Shown piece after piece: positions 34,302 to 42,983 of a DNA stretch of 64,000 nucleotides; within the stretch, counting starts at the first letter, position 1; every line of letters starts with the position of its first letter. The notes under the pieces were generated by a model. It had not been told where the DNA came from. It saw only the letters and a list, made by a program, of their open reading frames with translations, and did not search any database. The position numbers and the translations under genes are program-made. The stretch lies in the NCBI GenBank assembly GCA_052085365.1, contig JBQDFP010000003.1, forward strand, positions 62,001 through 126,000. Direction: 5' to 3'. The stretch is from Canibacter sp052085365. Its GTDB lineage: Bacteria; Actinomycetota; Actinomycetes; Actinomycetales; Microbacteriaceae.

Positions 34302-35483
34302 TTAGACGAACGCTCCGGTGCCGGTAATGTCGCGCCCGACCAGAAGCGCCTGCACACTTTCGGTGCCTTCGTAGGTGTGAAGTGCTTCAAGATCTGCGGC
34401 ATGGCGAATCACATGGTGTTCGAGCAGGATGCCGTTTCCGCCGAGCATGTCGCGCGCAGTTGAGGCGATACGGCGTGCGGAACGAGTCGCAGTGTATTTA
34501 CCCAGTGACGCTTGTGCTTGGGTGAGTTCGCCTGCGGCGTCGAGCGTGGCGAGCTGTTTGCAGTACAACTGCAGTCCGGTCAGGTCAGACAGCATTTCAG
34601 TGAGACGTTCTTGCACGAGCTGGAATTTCACGAGCGGTTTGCCAAACTGGATGCGTTCTTGAGCGTAGGTGAGCGCCGCTTCAAATACGGCTGTTGCGTG
34701 GCCGAGCGCCGCCCAGGCGACCCCAACTCGGGTGGCGAAGAGCACCGCCGACACGTCTTTAAAGTTTTTCAGGCGTGGCAGCAGGTTGTCTTTCGGCACG
34801 CGCACATTCGTGAACGTGATTTCAGCTTGATGGATCGCACGCAGCGCCACTTTGCCGGTGATCACAGTGGCTTCGTACCCCGGTGTGTCTTGCGGAACGA
34901 GCACCCCACGAACATCGCCAGCTTCGTCGCGGCAGAACACCACGGTGATGCCACCTGACGCACCGTTGCCGATCCACTTTTTCTCTCCGTTGAGAACAAT
35001 TTCGTCACCGTCGATACGCATCGAGGTTTCGAGACTGGTGGAGTCTGACCCGTGTGTGGGTTCGGTGAGCGCGAAACTCCCCAGTTCTTCACCGGTGGCC
35101 ATCGCGGGGATGTGGCGTGCTTGTTGTTCGTCACTGCCAAACATGGCGATAGTGCGCATGGCAAGCCCACCTTGGACGCCCAGAATGGTGCCGAGGGAGC
35201 CATCGACGCGGTGCAGTTCCATGGCGACGAGGCCTGCTGCGAGTGGACTGAGTTTCGGGAGGTATTCGCTATCGATGCCGTCCGCATACAGGCCCGCTTC
35301 ACCGAGCGCAGTCACCCAGTTCATGGGGTAGGCGGCGCTCTCCCACGCTTGCTCTGCTTCTGTCAGCAGTGGCTGACCTACGTCGCGTGCTTTCTGCCAC
35401 CAGGCGCGGTCAGCTTCGGGCACGTCTTGAAAAACATTGAAGTAGTCAAAATCGAGCGGTTCGTCCAGGTTGTAGCTGGTCAT
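34302..35483 (-). CDS. acyl-CoA dehydrogenase, glutaryl-CoA dehydrogenase-like
   Basis: This 393-residue flavoenzyme has the acyl-CoA dehydrogenase fold: FALTEPTHGSDSTS (FAD and substrate loop), EKKWIGNGASGGITVVF, IQFGKPLVKFQLVQERL, DMLGGNGILLEHHVIRHAADLEALHTYEGTESV. The Glu in YEGTES is at the position of the catalytic base in glutaryl-CoA dehydrogenases. ATG 35483 gives MTSYNLDEP; an in-frame TTG one codon earlier is not preferred. It transfers electrons to ETF. No CoA-transferase or lysine-degradation gene is nearby, so the acyl substrate is uncertain. Confidence 0.88.
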   Translation of the reverse strand: MTSYNLDEPLDFDYFNVFQDVPEADRAWWQKARDVGQPLLTEAEQAWESAAYPMNWVTALGEAGLYADGIDSEYLPKLSPLAAGLVAMELHRVDGSLGTILGVQGGLAMRTIAMFGSDEQQARHIPAMATGEELGSFALTEPTHGSDSTSLETSMRIDGDEIVLNGEKKWIGNGASGGITVVFCRDEAGDVRGVLVPQDTPGYEATVITGKVALRAIHQAEITFTNVRVPKDNLLPRLKNFKDVSAVLFATRVGVAWAALGHATAVFEAALTYAQERIQFGKPLVKFQLVQERLTEMLSDLTGLQLYCKQLATLDAAGELTQAQASLGKYTATRSARRIASTARDMLGGNGILLEHHVIRHAADLEALHTYEGTESVQALLVGRDITGTGAFV

Positions 35484-35535
35484 CAACTGCTGCCCTTCAT
35501 AGTGTCACTGCGATGTGATGCGTCAGATGGTGTGG

Positions 35536-35608
35536 AGCCACCTACGAGACTCGAACTCGTAACCTTTGCTTTACAAGAGCACTGCGCTACCGATTGCGCC
35601 AAGGTGGC
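35536..35608 (-). tRNA. tRNA-Thr (UGU)
   Basis: The minus strand gives a complete cloverleaf of 73 bases: acceptor GCCACCT...AGGTGGC with discriminator T, D arm, anticodon loop containing TGT, and T arm with GTTCGAG. The anticodon stem/loop resembles known bacterial tRNA-Thr(UGU). CCA is not encoded. Confidence 0.95.
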
Positions 35609-35681
35609 CGGCGGTGATGCACGACGTACGTGCATCACCGAAAAGCTTACCGTGTCAGGTCAGCTCTGAAAAATCTGTGAC

Positions 35682-36641
35682 CTATTCGCTGTCAGCTGTG
35701 TCGTCTTCTGCTTCGTCTGCGTCGAGATTCTGCAGCTGTTTGAGAATATATGCTTCAAGGTCGCCGTCTTCTTGTGAGTTCCACTGCTGACCGTTGACCA
35801 ACACGAGCGGTGCTGATACGAGGCGCTGTGGTTCCCCTTCGGGCTGCATTTCACCGGTCTGTGGGTTTGCGAGCAGCTGTGCGCCGGGTGCAAGCCCGAG
35901 CACTCCCTGTTCGATGGCCTGCTTGGTGTTGCCCTGGAAGAACGGAATGAAGCGTTTGTCGCGAACACAGCTGGTGAATTCGCTGGTTTTTTCTACGCCT
36001 GCTTCAACTGCCGCGTCGACGAGTTCTTGATCGGTGAGGCCGCTGGTGCCTTCCTGGGGTTGAACGCCTGGTTCGAAGAGGTGGGTGTGGAAAGCGTACG
36101 CTTTTTCTGGCTGCTGTTCGACCACACAGCCGAATGCGTTGCTGGCGCGTGACGAGTATTTCGAGCCAGCTGATTGCGCGTCAAGAAACGTGATCGGGTA
36201 GACCTCGAGGCTGATATCGCCAGATCCGGTGTACTGTTCAAGCATGTCGCCGTACTGCTGTTCGAAACTGCCGCATGCGGGGCACATGTAGTCCGAGAAT
36301 ACCTCGACACGCAACGGCTTCTGATCGAAGACCGCATCTGCTTCGACACGCTTCTCACCGCTTTCAAGCGCTGGCGTGTCTTGCACCTGCAGGTCCTGCT
36401 CGAATACGACTCCACCTGAGGCCATGTTTGCTGGGCCAGGGCCGGCAGGCTTGAGCGCATTCGCGATGACGAGGCCTACGACGACAACAATTGCGAGTAC
36501 GCCGAGCACAATACCGCCCTGCAGCAGCAGCCGGTTACGTTTTTCGCGTGCGCGTTCCTTTTCGCGTGCTTGGCGTGCCTTTTCACGGGCCTGTTGCCGG
36601 CGCTCATTCTTGGTGAGTCGCCCCTGGTCGTTGCCGGCCAT
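35682..36641 (-). CDS. membrane-anchored DsbA-family thiol oxidoreductase
   Basis: A 319-residue protein. It has a Lys/Arg/Glu-rich cytosolic helix (about 8-38, probably coiled), a single membrane helix at about 39-62, then an extracytoplasmic thioredoxin fold with CPAC at 120-123 in FSDYMCPACGSFEQQY. The cis-proline segment is RLVSAPLVLVNGQ. Two further Cys (FGCVV, TSCVRD) may form a structural disulfide. The acidic tail ends DEAEDDTADSE. It is the extracytoplasmic counterpart of the soluble FrnE-like genes at 2.5-4 kb and probably makes disulfides in exported proteins. It follows secA, a location that fits export. Confidence 0.9.
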   Translation of the reverse strand: MAGNDQGRLTKNERRQQAREKARQAREKERAREKRNRLLLQGGIVLGVLAIVVVVGLVIANALKPAGPGPANMASGGVVFEQDLQVQDTPALESGEKRVEADAVFDQKPLRVEVFSDYMCPACGSFEQQYGDMLEQYTGSGDISLEVYPITFLDAQSAGSKYSSRASNAFGCVVEQQPEKAYAFHTHLFEPGVQPQEGTSGLTDQELVDAAVEAGVEKTSEFTSCVRDKRFIPFFQGNTKQAIEQGVLGLAPGAQLLANPQTGEMQPEGEPQRLVSAPLVLVNGQQWNSQEDGDLEAYILKQLQNLDADEAEDDTADSE

Positions 36642-36728
36642 GCGTGTTGGTTCCTTTCAAGTGGTTTCCACCTGTGGGTGGATCTCATCGTTTCGCTCAA
36701 ACGAACGACGTGTGCAGTTTGGTTCGTC

Positions 36729-39533
36729 TTACTTCTTGTTCACTGACTGGCCAAATGCGCCGGTCTGTTTGGGTCCGTTTGCGGCTTTCTCGGCGCGCTG
36801 ACGGTCCGCCGTCTGAGCTTGCGCGTGTTCCTGTGCGCTCTTCTTCTTTTTCGGGCTGCCTTTTTGGGCGTTGCCTTTTTTCGTGTTCTTGCCGCCGGTT
36901 TTATTCCGACCAGCGGTCTTCACTTCAGTGTTGCCGTCTTCGCTGGGCGCACTGTAGCTGAGTTGTGTGACGTCGGGGCCGTCTTGCTCGTCGAGGCCGC
37001 CACCTTCGAGTTCAACCGGCGCGTCTTTATCTGCGGGGCGGCGTACTTCAACCTGCAGGTTGTACAACAGACCGAGTGCTTCTTCTTTAATCTGTCCCAT
37101 CATGCCCTGGAACAGGGTGAAGCCTTCACGCTGATATTCCACGAGTGGGTCACGCTGAGCCATCGCGCGCAGACCAATACCTTCTTTCAGGTATTCCATC
37201 TCGTACAGGTGGTCTCGCCAGTGACGATCGATCGTTGAGAGCACGACGCGACGTTCAAGTTCACGCATGGCTTCTTCACCGAGTTCGCTTTCGCGTTTCT
37301 CGTAGGCCACGAGTGAGTCTGAAATGAGTTCACGTTCGAGGAATTCGTGACCGTTGCGTCCCAGGTCGCCGCCAGCTTCTTCAAGCACTTCTTCGACGGT
37401 GATACCCACCGGGTAGATCTGTTTGAGGTCTTTCCACATCGCGTCAAGGTCAAAACCGTCAGTGGTGACGTGTGAGCTAATAATCGCGTCGAACACGTCT
37501 GAACGGAACTGTTTAACACGTGATTCAATGTCTTCGCCGTCGAGAATCTGTTCACGGTCCGCGTAGATCGCGTGACGTTGACGGTTTAGCACATCGTCAT
37601 ATTTGAGCACGTTCTTACGCATTTCAGCGTTGCGTGCTTCCACCTGGCTTTGTGCGCTTTGGATTGCACGAGTCACCATCTTGTTTTCAATAACGGTGTC
37701 GTCAGGAATCCCGGGCCGGTTCATGAGTGCCTGCGCGGCGCCTGAGCCGAACAGTCGCATGAGGTGGTCCGTGAGTGAGAGGTAGAAGCGGCTCTCGCCG
37801 GGGTCACCCTGACGTCCTGAACGACCGCGCAGCTGGTTGTCGATGCGTCGTGATTCGTGACGTTCGGTGCCGAGCACGTAGAGGCCGCCCGCTTCGGTCA
37901 CTTTTTCGGCTTCTTCAGCGACGGTGGCTTTCACGGCCTCGAACACTTCGTCCCAGGCTGCTTCGTACTCTTCGGGATTGTCTTCGGTTGACAGTCCGCG
38001 AGCGCTCATTTCTTGAACGGTGAGGAACTCAGCGTTACCGCCGAGCATAATGTCAGTACCGCGGCCAGCCATATTGGTTGCAACGGTGACCGCCTTGAAT
38101 CGACCCGCCTGAGCAATGATCGCAGCTTCACGTGCGTGGTTCTTTGCGTTCAGCACTTCGTGACGCACACCTTTTTTCGCGAGTAGACGCGACAGGTATT
38201 CGCTCTTTTCGACGCTGGTGGTGCCTACGAGCACGGGCTGGCCGGTTTCGTAGCGTTCCGCAATATCTTCGACGACTGCGTTGAATTTTGCTTCTTCGTT
38301 CTTGTAGACGTAGTCGCGCTGATCTTTACGGATCATGGGCTTGTTCGTCGGGATGGGAACCACACCGAGCTTGTAGGTGCTCATGAATTCGGCCGCTTCG
38401 GTTTCAGCGGTACCGGTCATGCCCGAGAGTTTCTCGTACAGTCGGAAGTAATTCTGCAGGGTCACAGTGGCGAGCATCTGGTTCTCGGCCTTGACCTGAA
38501 CGTTCTCTTTCGCCTCAATGGCCTGGTGCATGCCTTCGTTGTAGCGACGGCCGGGAAGAATACGTCCTGTGTGTTCGTCGACGATGAGCACTTCACCGTC
38601 GAGCACCACATAGTCTTTGTCGCGCGTGTACAGTGCGCGTGCTTTGATCGCGTTATTCAAGAACGAAATCAGTGGTGTGTTCACTGATTCGTAGAGGTTG
38701 GTGATGCCGAGGTGGTCTTCAACTTTTTCGATGCCGGGTTCGAGCACACCGATGGTGCGTTTCTTTTCGTCGACTTCGTAGTCTTCACCTGCGGTGAGTT
38801 TTGTGGCCAGGCGCGCAAATTCTGCGAACCAACGGTTCGCTTCCCCTGATGCGGGTCCCGAGATGATCAGCGGGGTACGTGCCTCGTCAATCAGAATCGA
38901 GTCGACCTCGTCAATGATGGCGAAGCCGTGGCCGCGTTGCACACGCTCGGCTGACGTTGACGCCATATTGTCGCGCAGGTAGTCGAAACCGAATTCGTTG
39001 TTGGTGCCGTAGGTAATGTCGGCTTCGTATTGTTTGCGTCGCACGGTCGGGTTCTGGTTCGACACGATGCAACCGGTGGTCATCCCGAGTGCACGGAAGA
39101 CACGACCCATCAGGTCTGACTGGTAACTGGCAAGGAAGTCGTTCACGGTAACAATGTGCACGCCTTTGCCGGTGAGCGCGTTCAGGTATGCGGGTAGGGT
39201 CGCTACCAGGGTTTTACCTTCACCGGTTTTCATTTCTGAAATGTTGCCGAGGTGCAGGTTCGCGCCACCCATGATCTGCACTTTGAACGGGCGCAGGCCG
39301 ATAGTGCGTTTCGCGGCTTCGCGAACGGCTGCAAAGGCTTCGGGTAGGAGGTCGTCGAGCGTCTCCCCCGCGTCGAGCCGCTGACGGAACTCGGTGGTTT
39401 CCTCTTTCAGCTCTTCATCTGAGAGTTCTTCAAAGCTCGATTCGAGGTCTTCGACCTGTCGAGCGATGCGCTCCAATCTTTTCAGCGTCCGGCCTTCGCC
39501 GAATCGTAGGAGGCGTTCAAGAACTGTAGCCAC
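36729..39533 (-). CDS. secA: preprotein translocase ATPase SecA
   Basis: This 934-residue motor drives post-translational export through SecYEG. It has Walker A in MKTGEGKTLVATLPAYL (about residue 100), the DEAD-like IIDEVDSILIDEARTPLIISG, the preprotein-binding domain, AGRGTDIMLGG, SGRQGDPGESRFYLSL and the helical scaffold. The C-terminal SEC-C zinc motif is missing; the tail is Lys/Gln/Ala-rich (GKNTKKGNAQKG), as in actinobacterial SecA1. GTG 39533 has GGAG eight bases upstream and gives MATVLERLLRFG; a start 45 residues earlier lies in the spacer and is rejected. Confidence 0.97.
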   Translation of the reverse strand: MATVLERLLRFGEGRTLKRLERIARQVEDLESSFEELSDEELKEETTEFRQRLDAGETLDDLLPEAFAAVREAAKRTIGLRPFKVQIMGGANLHLGNISEMKTGEGKTLVATLPAYLNALTGKGVHIVTVNDFLASYQSDLMGRVFRALGMTTGCIVSNQNPTVRRKQYEADITYGTNNEFGFDYLRDNMASTSAERVQRGHGFAIIDEVDSILIDEARTPLIISGPASGEANRWFAEFARLATKLTAGEDYEVDEKKRTIGVLEPGIEKVEDHLGITNLYESVNTPLISFLNNAIKARALYTRDKDYVVLDGEVLIVDEHTGRILPGRRYNEGMHQAIEAKENVQVKAENQMLATVTLQNYFRLYEKLSGMTGTAETEAAEFMSTYKLGVVPIPTNKPMIRKDQRDYVYKNEEAKFNAVVEDIAERYETGQPVLVGTTSVEKSEYLSRLLAKKGVRHEVLNAKNHAREAAIIAQAGRFKAVTVATNMAGRGTDIMLGGNAEFLTVQEMSARGLSTEDNPEEYEAAWDEVFEAVKATVAEEAEKVTEAGGLYVLGTERHESRRIDNQLRGRSGRQGDPGESRFYLSLTDHLMRLFGSGAAQALMNRPGIPDDTVIENKMVTRAIQSAQSQVEARNAEMRKNVLKYDDVLNRQRHAIYADREQILDGEDIESRVKQFRSDVFDAIISSHVTTDGFDLDAMWKDLKQIYPVGITVEEVLEEAGGDLGRNGHEFLERELISDSLVAYEKRESELGEEAMRELERRVVLSTIDRHWRDHLYEMEYLKEGIGLRAMAQRDPLVEYQREGFTLFQGMMGQIKEEALGLLYNLQVEVRRPADKDAPVELEGGGLDEQDGPDVTQLSYSAPSEDGNTEVKTAGRNKTGGKNTKKGNAQKGSPKKKKSAQEHAQAQTADRQRAEKAANGPKQTGAFGQSVNKK

Positions 39534-39619
39534 GTGTTTTTCTCCAGACGGGGTGGGTAGTTTCAGATTGTGCGGTAGACGTCGTTGCACAACCGTAACG
39601 GTGCACAGCTTATCAAGCA

Positions 39620-39656
39620 GAACACCGAGGTCACCTGAAAGGTTTCCTCGGTGTTC
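39620..39656 (-). terminator. hairpin between hpf and secA
   Basis: An 11-base perfect stem, GAACACCGAGG and its complement, with a 15-base loop. It lies 31 bases after the hpf stop in the direction of transcription and probably terminates or attenuates the hpf transcript before secA. Confidence 0.75.
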
Positions 39657-39660
39657 TAAG

Positions 39661-39680
39661 CCGTGCACCGAAGTGCACGG
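39661..39680 (-). terminator. second short hairpin after hpf
   Basis: CCGTGCAC and GTGCACGG flank a CGAA loop, six bases after the hpf stop. It stacks in tandem with the hairpin at 39620; together they may form a double terminator or an RNA 3'-end stabiliser. Confidence 0.55.
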
Positions 39681-39686
39681 AGTTGT

Positions 39687-40319
39687 TTACTCTTCGTCGG
39701 TCAAACTAATGACACCGTAGTTCCATCCCTTACGGCGATAGACCACGCTTGAGCGGTCATTTTCTGCGTCAATGAAGAGGAAGAAATCGTGCCCGACAAG
39801 TTCCATACGGTCGACGGCTTGGTCGACGGTCATGCGTTCGCCCGCGAATTCCTTGGTGCGAATCACGACCGGGTTGTATTGGTCTGACTCGTCTGCATGG
39901 TTGACGGGAGATTCACCTGCGGCGACCGCTTCAATGGTTTCTGCTGACGCCGGGGTGATGTCAATGTTTTGAAAGTCTTTGGCGGCAGCCTCGTGCAGTG
40001 AGGTGAGGCCGCGTCCCTGATGTATTTTTTGCTTATCTTTGAGTCGCCGCACTCGTTCGAGAATGCGTCCGTAAGCCATATCGAATGCTGAGTATTTGTC
40101 TCCTGCTGCTGATTCTGCTCGAATCACGGGTCCCGGACCTATGAGCGTGATCTCTACTCGATCGCCGTTTTGTGGACTACGGTCGCTGAGACGAGAGATG
40201 CGAACCTCGAATGCCTGTGCTTTCGGCAGTAGTTGCGTGATCTTCTCGGTCTTTTCGCCTACGTAGTCTTCGAATCGATCAGTGATTCTGACGTTGCGTC
40301 CGCGGATGTTCAGATCCAT
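39687..40319 (-). CDS. hpf: long ribosome hibernation promoting factor
   Basis: This 210-residue HPF binds the 30S decoding region and pairs 70S into 100S ribosomes. The N-terminal S30AE domain covers 1-105 (MDLNIRGRNVRITDRFEDYV, DRVEITLIGPGPVIRAESA), then a linker, and the C-terminal dimerisation domain includes TVDQAVDRMELVGHDFFLF and YRRKGWNYGVI. ATG 40319 follows AAGGAGGTCACC, a clear ribosome site; the longer in-frame start at 40448 is rejected. Two hairpins follow the stop before secA. The hpf-secA neighbourhood is conserved in actinobacteria. Confidence 0.95.
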   Translation of the reverse strand: MDLNIRGRNVRITDRFEDYVGEKTEKITQLLPKAQAFEVRISRLSDRSPQNGDRVEITLIGPGPVIRAESAAGDKYSAFDMAYGRILERVRRLKDKQKIHQGRGLTSLHEAAAKDFQNIDITPASAETIEAVAAGESPVNHADESDQYNPVVIRTKEFAGERMTVDQAVDRMELVGHDFFLFIDAENDRSSVVYRRKGWNYGVISLTDEE

Positions 40320-40410
40320 GGTGACCTCCTTCAGATAGCAAGGCGGTCGCCCCGAGTGGGGCCCCATTGCCCGCCTTATACTGACTGTAGTGGTCGGCAT
40401 GCACTCGGCG

Positions 40411-41145
40411 CTACTCCTTTGCGGTTTCTTTCGGCTTTCGTTGATCAAGTCGTGAAACTCGGCACACTACAACCGCCGTTTTTATGTCGATTCCGTTCTC
40501 AATCAGCACTCGCGCAGCAGCAGCGAGGGAAGCCCCGGTTGTGGTGATGTCGTCAACGATCACCGCTGGTGCTCCGCTGGCTTTCAACCGTTGTACGCGT
40601 CGGTGATTGACTTTAAGTTTCGCTGCGTTCGCGTATCGCGCCTGAAGGTCACGGCCGACCTGAGGGCCACGACCTCGCGTTGTGGTGATTACGTGTGAGA
40701 TGTTTCGCCGAGGTATTCCGGCATGGCGCAGGAGCAGGTCGACGTGACGATAACCGCGTTCTCGTTCACGGCTGGCTCGTGAGGGCACCGGGATATACAC
40801 GGCACGGTTCTCGTGTTGTGTCGCAGCCGTCGTAAGACCGGCCTGCAGAAGCGGTGCGAGGTGACGGGCAAGACCGGGCTGGTCGGAGTGTTTGATGGCG
40901 GTGAGGAGTCGGCGCGGTAACCCGCGATATTCACACGCACCGGTGACGGAAATCTGTGCGCGTGTTGACGCGTGCACAGACAGCTGGGTAGTGGTGAGCG
41001 GTGGATCGTTTGTGAGGCGTGTAAGTTCGTTGCGGCAGCCTCGACACAGGAGCCGGTCGTTCCTGCCGCAGCCGACACAGTTACTCGGGAAGGCAAGGGC
41101 CACAAGGTCGTCCCATAAACGTCGAAGCACCACGGGTGAGGTCAT
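40411..41145 (-). CDS. comF: ComF-family phosphoribosyltransferase-like protein
   Basis: A 244-residue protein with the zinc site NCVGCGRNDRLLCRGC near the N terminus and the PRPP-binding loop AVIVDDITTTGASLAAAARVL near 190. ComF is a competence/DNA-uptake associated PRT-fold protein in Gram-positives. No other competence genes are in the window, and its biochemical role is unclear. The comF-hpf-secA order is conserved in actinobacteria and is a good marker of the locus. The gap to lpqB is 159 bases and holds only a weak inverted repeat (CACACAA/TTGTGTG near 41275). Confidence 0.88.
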   Translation of the reverse strand: MTSPVVLRRLWDDLVALAFPSNCVGCGRNDRLLCRGCRNELTRLTNDPPLTTTQLSVHASTRAQISVTGACEYRGLPRRLLTAIKHSDQPGLARHLAPLLQAGLTTAATQHENRAVYIPVPSRASRERERGYRHVDLLLRHAGIPRRNISHVITTTRGRGPQVGRDLQARYANAAKLKVNHRRVQRLKASGAPAVIVDDITTTGASLAAAARVLIENGIDIKTAVVVCRVSRLDQRKPKETAKE

Positions 41146-41304
41146 GCTTCGAGCGTCTCAAAGACAGTCCTCGCCTCGGGTTTATCTCGTGTCCCGGTAC
41201 ACAACCCTGACCTGGTGCCGACCTTGCAGTCTCTGTGGAGAACCGCACGTCACAACGCTTCGCTGCGTAGAACCACACAATTTGTGTGTTCCAACTTCAC
41301 GGGA

Positions 41305-42981
41305 TTACCCCCAGCGCGCGAGCGTTTTCACACCGTCCAAAACTTCTTGCCACCCAGACACGCCCTGCGGGGCCATGAGTTCACCGTTGCTGGTGAGTAT
41401 ACGGACCTGTCCCCGTGATGAGGTTCCAGTGATCGATACCGCGTCGGGCACTGATCCACGATCAATCGTAAAGCCGCCCACGGTTCCGATCGTCACTTTG
41501 CCGGCTTTGCCAACTTCAGTCAGCAGCGCGATGCGCGAGTCCCCCACCCAATCGAAGTCTCGGGGTGAGCCACTCGTCCACAACACAGTCAATGTCGATT
41601 CTGAAAACCCTGTTGGGGTGCCCTCTTCGTCGCGGATAATGCTCGCAACCCGCACTTCAGTGCCGTCGTCCACAGGCACCATGTAGGCCATCCAGTTCCC
41701 GTCTGGCGACACACGGATACCGTTGAGACGATCAAGCTCTGGCGCCAGCGGTTCCAGATTCTGTTCAGTTGTGCCCGGCAGCGTCGCGCGCACTTCGCCG
41801 CGCGGGTCGCTGACGGCACTCCAGACATAACCTGATGGGTCAACGCTCACACCCACGATGTTCTTGCGACCGTCAACCACCAGATCCGTGTCTGCGCTGA
41901 CGACACGCGCGCCACTCGGAGTGTGTAAGACAGCCTCCATAGCGTCATCCGATAGTGAAATCGAGTGCGCCGGTATTTCAGCCACTTGTTCGCTCAACGG
42001 CATGGCTGAACTCACTCCCGAAGAATCGACGACGCCCAGCCGGTCGTCAACGAGCGCGACTGGCGGCCGGTTTTCTGCCAGGTCTGAAACATACGCCTCG
42101 GCCACATCCGACTTCACCTCGACGCCTTCAACGCTGAGCGTATAGTCCGATACCGTGGTCACCGATTGCAGGCTATACGACAGCTGTGCGCCGATGCTTT
42201 CTAGGGTGGGTCCGGCAAGCGACCCGACAGCATCGGTCAGGTCAACTTTTACGGTGCCTTCGTTGGTGTCTACCCCGCCGCCCGATATTTCACTGTTGGC
42301 AGGGAATGACGTGTCGGCAACATTTTCGAGCACGGTGCTAGGGCCATCAATGAGTCCCTGCACGATCTTGGTGGCCACGTTTGTGCGACTCGGATACCAG
42401 CGATTGTCAGCCACCATTGTGCCAGAGACGGTCGGGAAGTAGAGCGGGTGCGGTGACCAGACCGCAGTGAACGTGTTCCGGTCAAGCACGACCCCAGCGG
42501 GTGCTGAACTGATGCGCCATTCGCTGCCTTCACGCTCGAGTTCGAACCTCAGTTCCGTTGTTGGCCCTGGGGTGACGGCCGTGAGCACGCCCTGTTCGTC
42601 AACGGTCGCGACGAGGGAGACCGACAGCACCCCGATGTTTTCTCCCGACTGTTTGAAGGGTCGGCTCGAGTCGTCGATCATGACGCCTGAGGTGGGTTCC
42701 CACTGTGTGGCGTAGTTGCGGGTCAAAAATTCCCGCGCGACAGCGTAATCGTTCGCCGTTGATGATGCTGCGCTCACAAAACCACGAATCACGTCTTCTT
42801 GTGTTGACCCGGGGACGGGCCCTGACGGGTCAAATTGCACAAACTGGTCAGTCTGGCGCAGGTTCGACAGGCCTGTGTTGATGGGCCCGTCAGAGGGCAC
42901 CGTCGAGCAGGCAGCCACGGTGAGCATTGCTGCCGTCGCGGCCGCGGCAAGCACGGTTCGGAAGAGTGTGCGTGTGCGCAA
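41305..42981 (-). CDS. lpqB: LpqB lipoprotein, MtrAB accessory
   Basis: This 558-residue lipoprotein works with MtrB and affects cell-wall and MtrA signalling. The TTG start at 42981 is chosen because GAGAGGGGG lies eight bases before it and it gives a compact signal peptide with lipobox TVAAC (Cys at 25). An in-frame GTG at 43008 would lie inside mtrB and add nine residues. A GerMN domain follows (DGPSTVLENVADTSFPANSE; KVDLTDAVG), and a C-terminal beta-propeller-like region (LNGIRVSPDGNWMAYMVPV). It directly follows mtrB (two-base gap) in the conserved mtrA-mtrB-lpqB set. Confidence 0.93.
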   Translation of the reverse strand: MRTRTLFRTVLAAAATAAMLTVAACSTVPSDGPINTGLSNLRQTDQFVQFDPSGPVPGSTQEDVIRGFVSAASSTANDYAVAREFLTRNYATQWEPTSGVMIDDSSRPFKQSGENIGVLSVSLVATVDEQGVLTAVTPGPTTELRFELEREGSEWRISSAPAGVVLDRNTFTAVWSPHPLYFPTVSGTMVADNRWYPSRTNVATKIVQGLIDGPSTVLENVADTSFPANSEISGGGVDTNEGTVKVDLTDAVGSLAGPTLESIGAQLSYSLQSVTTVSDYTLSVEGVEVKSDVAEAYVSDLAENRPPVALVDDRLGVVDSSGVSSAMPLSEQVAEIPAHSISLSDDAMEAVLHTPSGARVVSADTDLVVDGRKNIVGVSVDPSGYVWSAVSDPRGEVRATLPGTTEQNLEPLAPELDRLNGIRVSPDGNWMAYMVPVDDGTEVRVASIIRDEEGTPTGFSESTLTVLWTSGSPRDFDWVGDSRIALLTEVGKAGKVTIGTVGGFTIDRGSVPDAVSITGTSSRGQVRILTSNGELMAPQGVSGWQEVLDGVKTLARWG

Positions 42982-42983
42982 AG

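Noticed and set aside
36729..36900. SecA missing its C-terminal zinc motif as a truncation
   Set aside because: Actinobacterial SecA1 normally has a basic, zinc-free tail; the length is normal.
41270..41290. CACACAA/TTGTGTG repeat near the comF-lpqB spacer
   Set aside because: Short with a one-base loop, so not a terminator; no clear regulatory reading.
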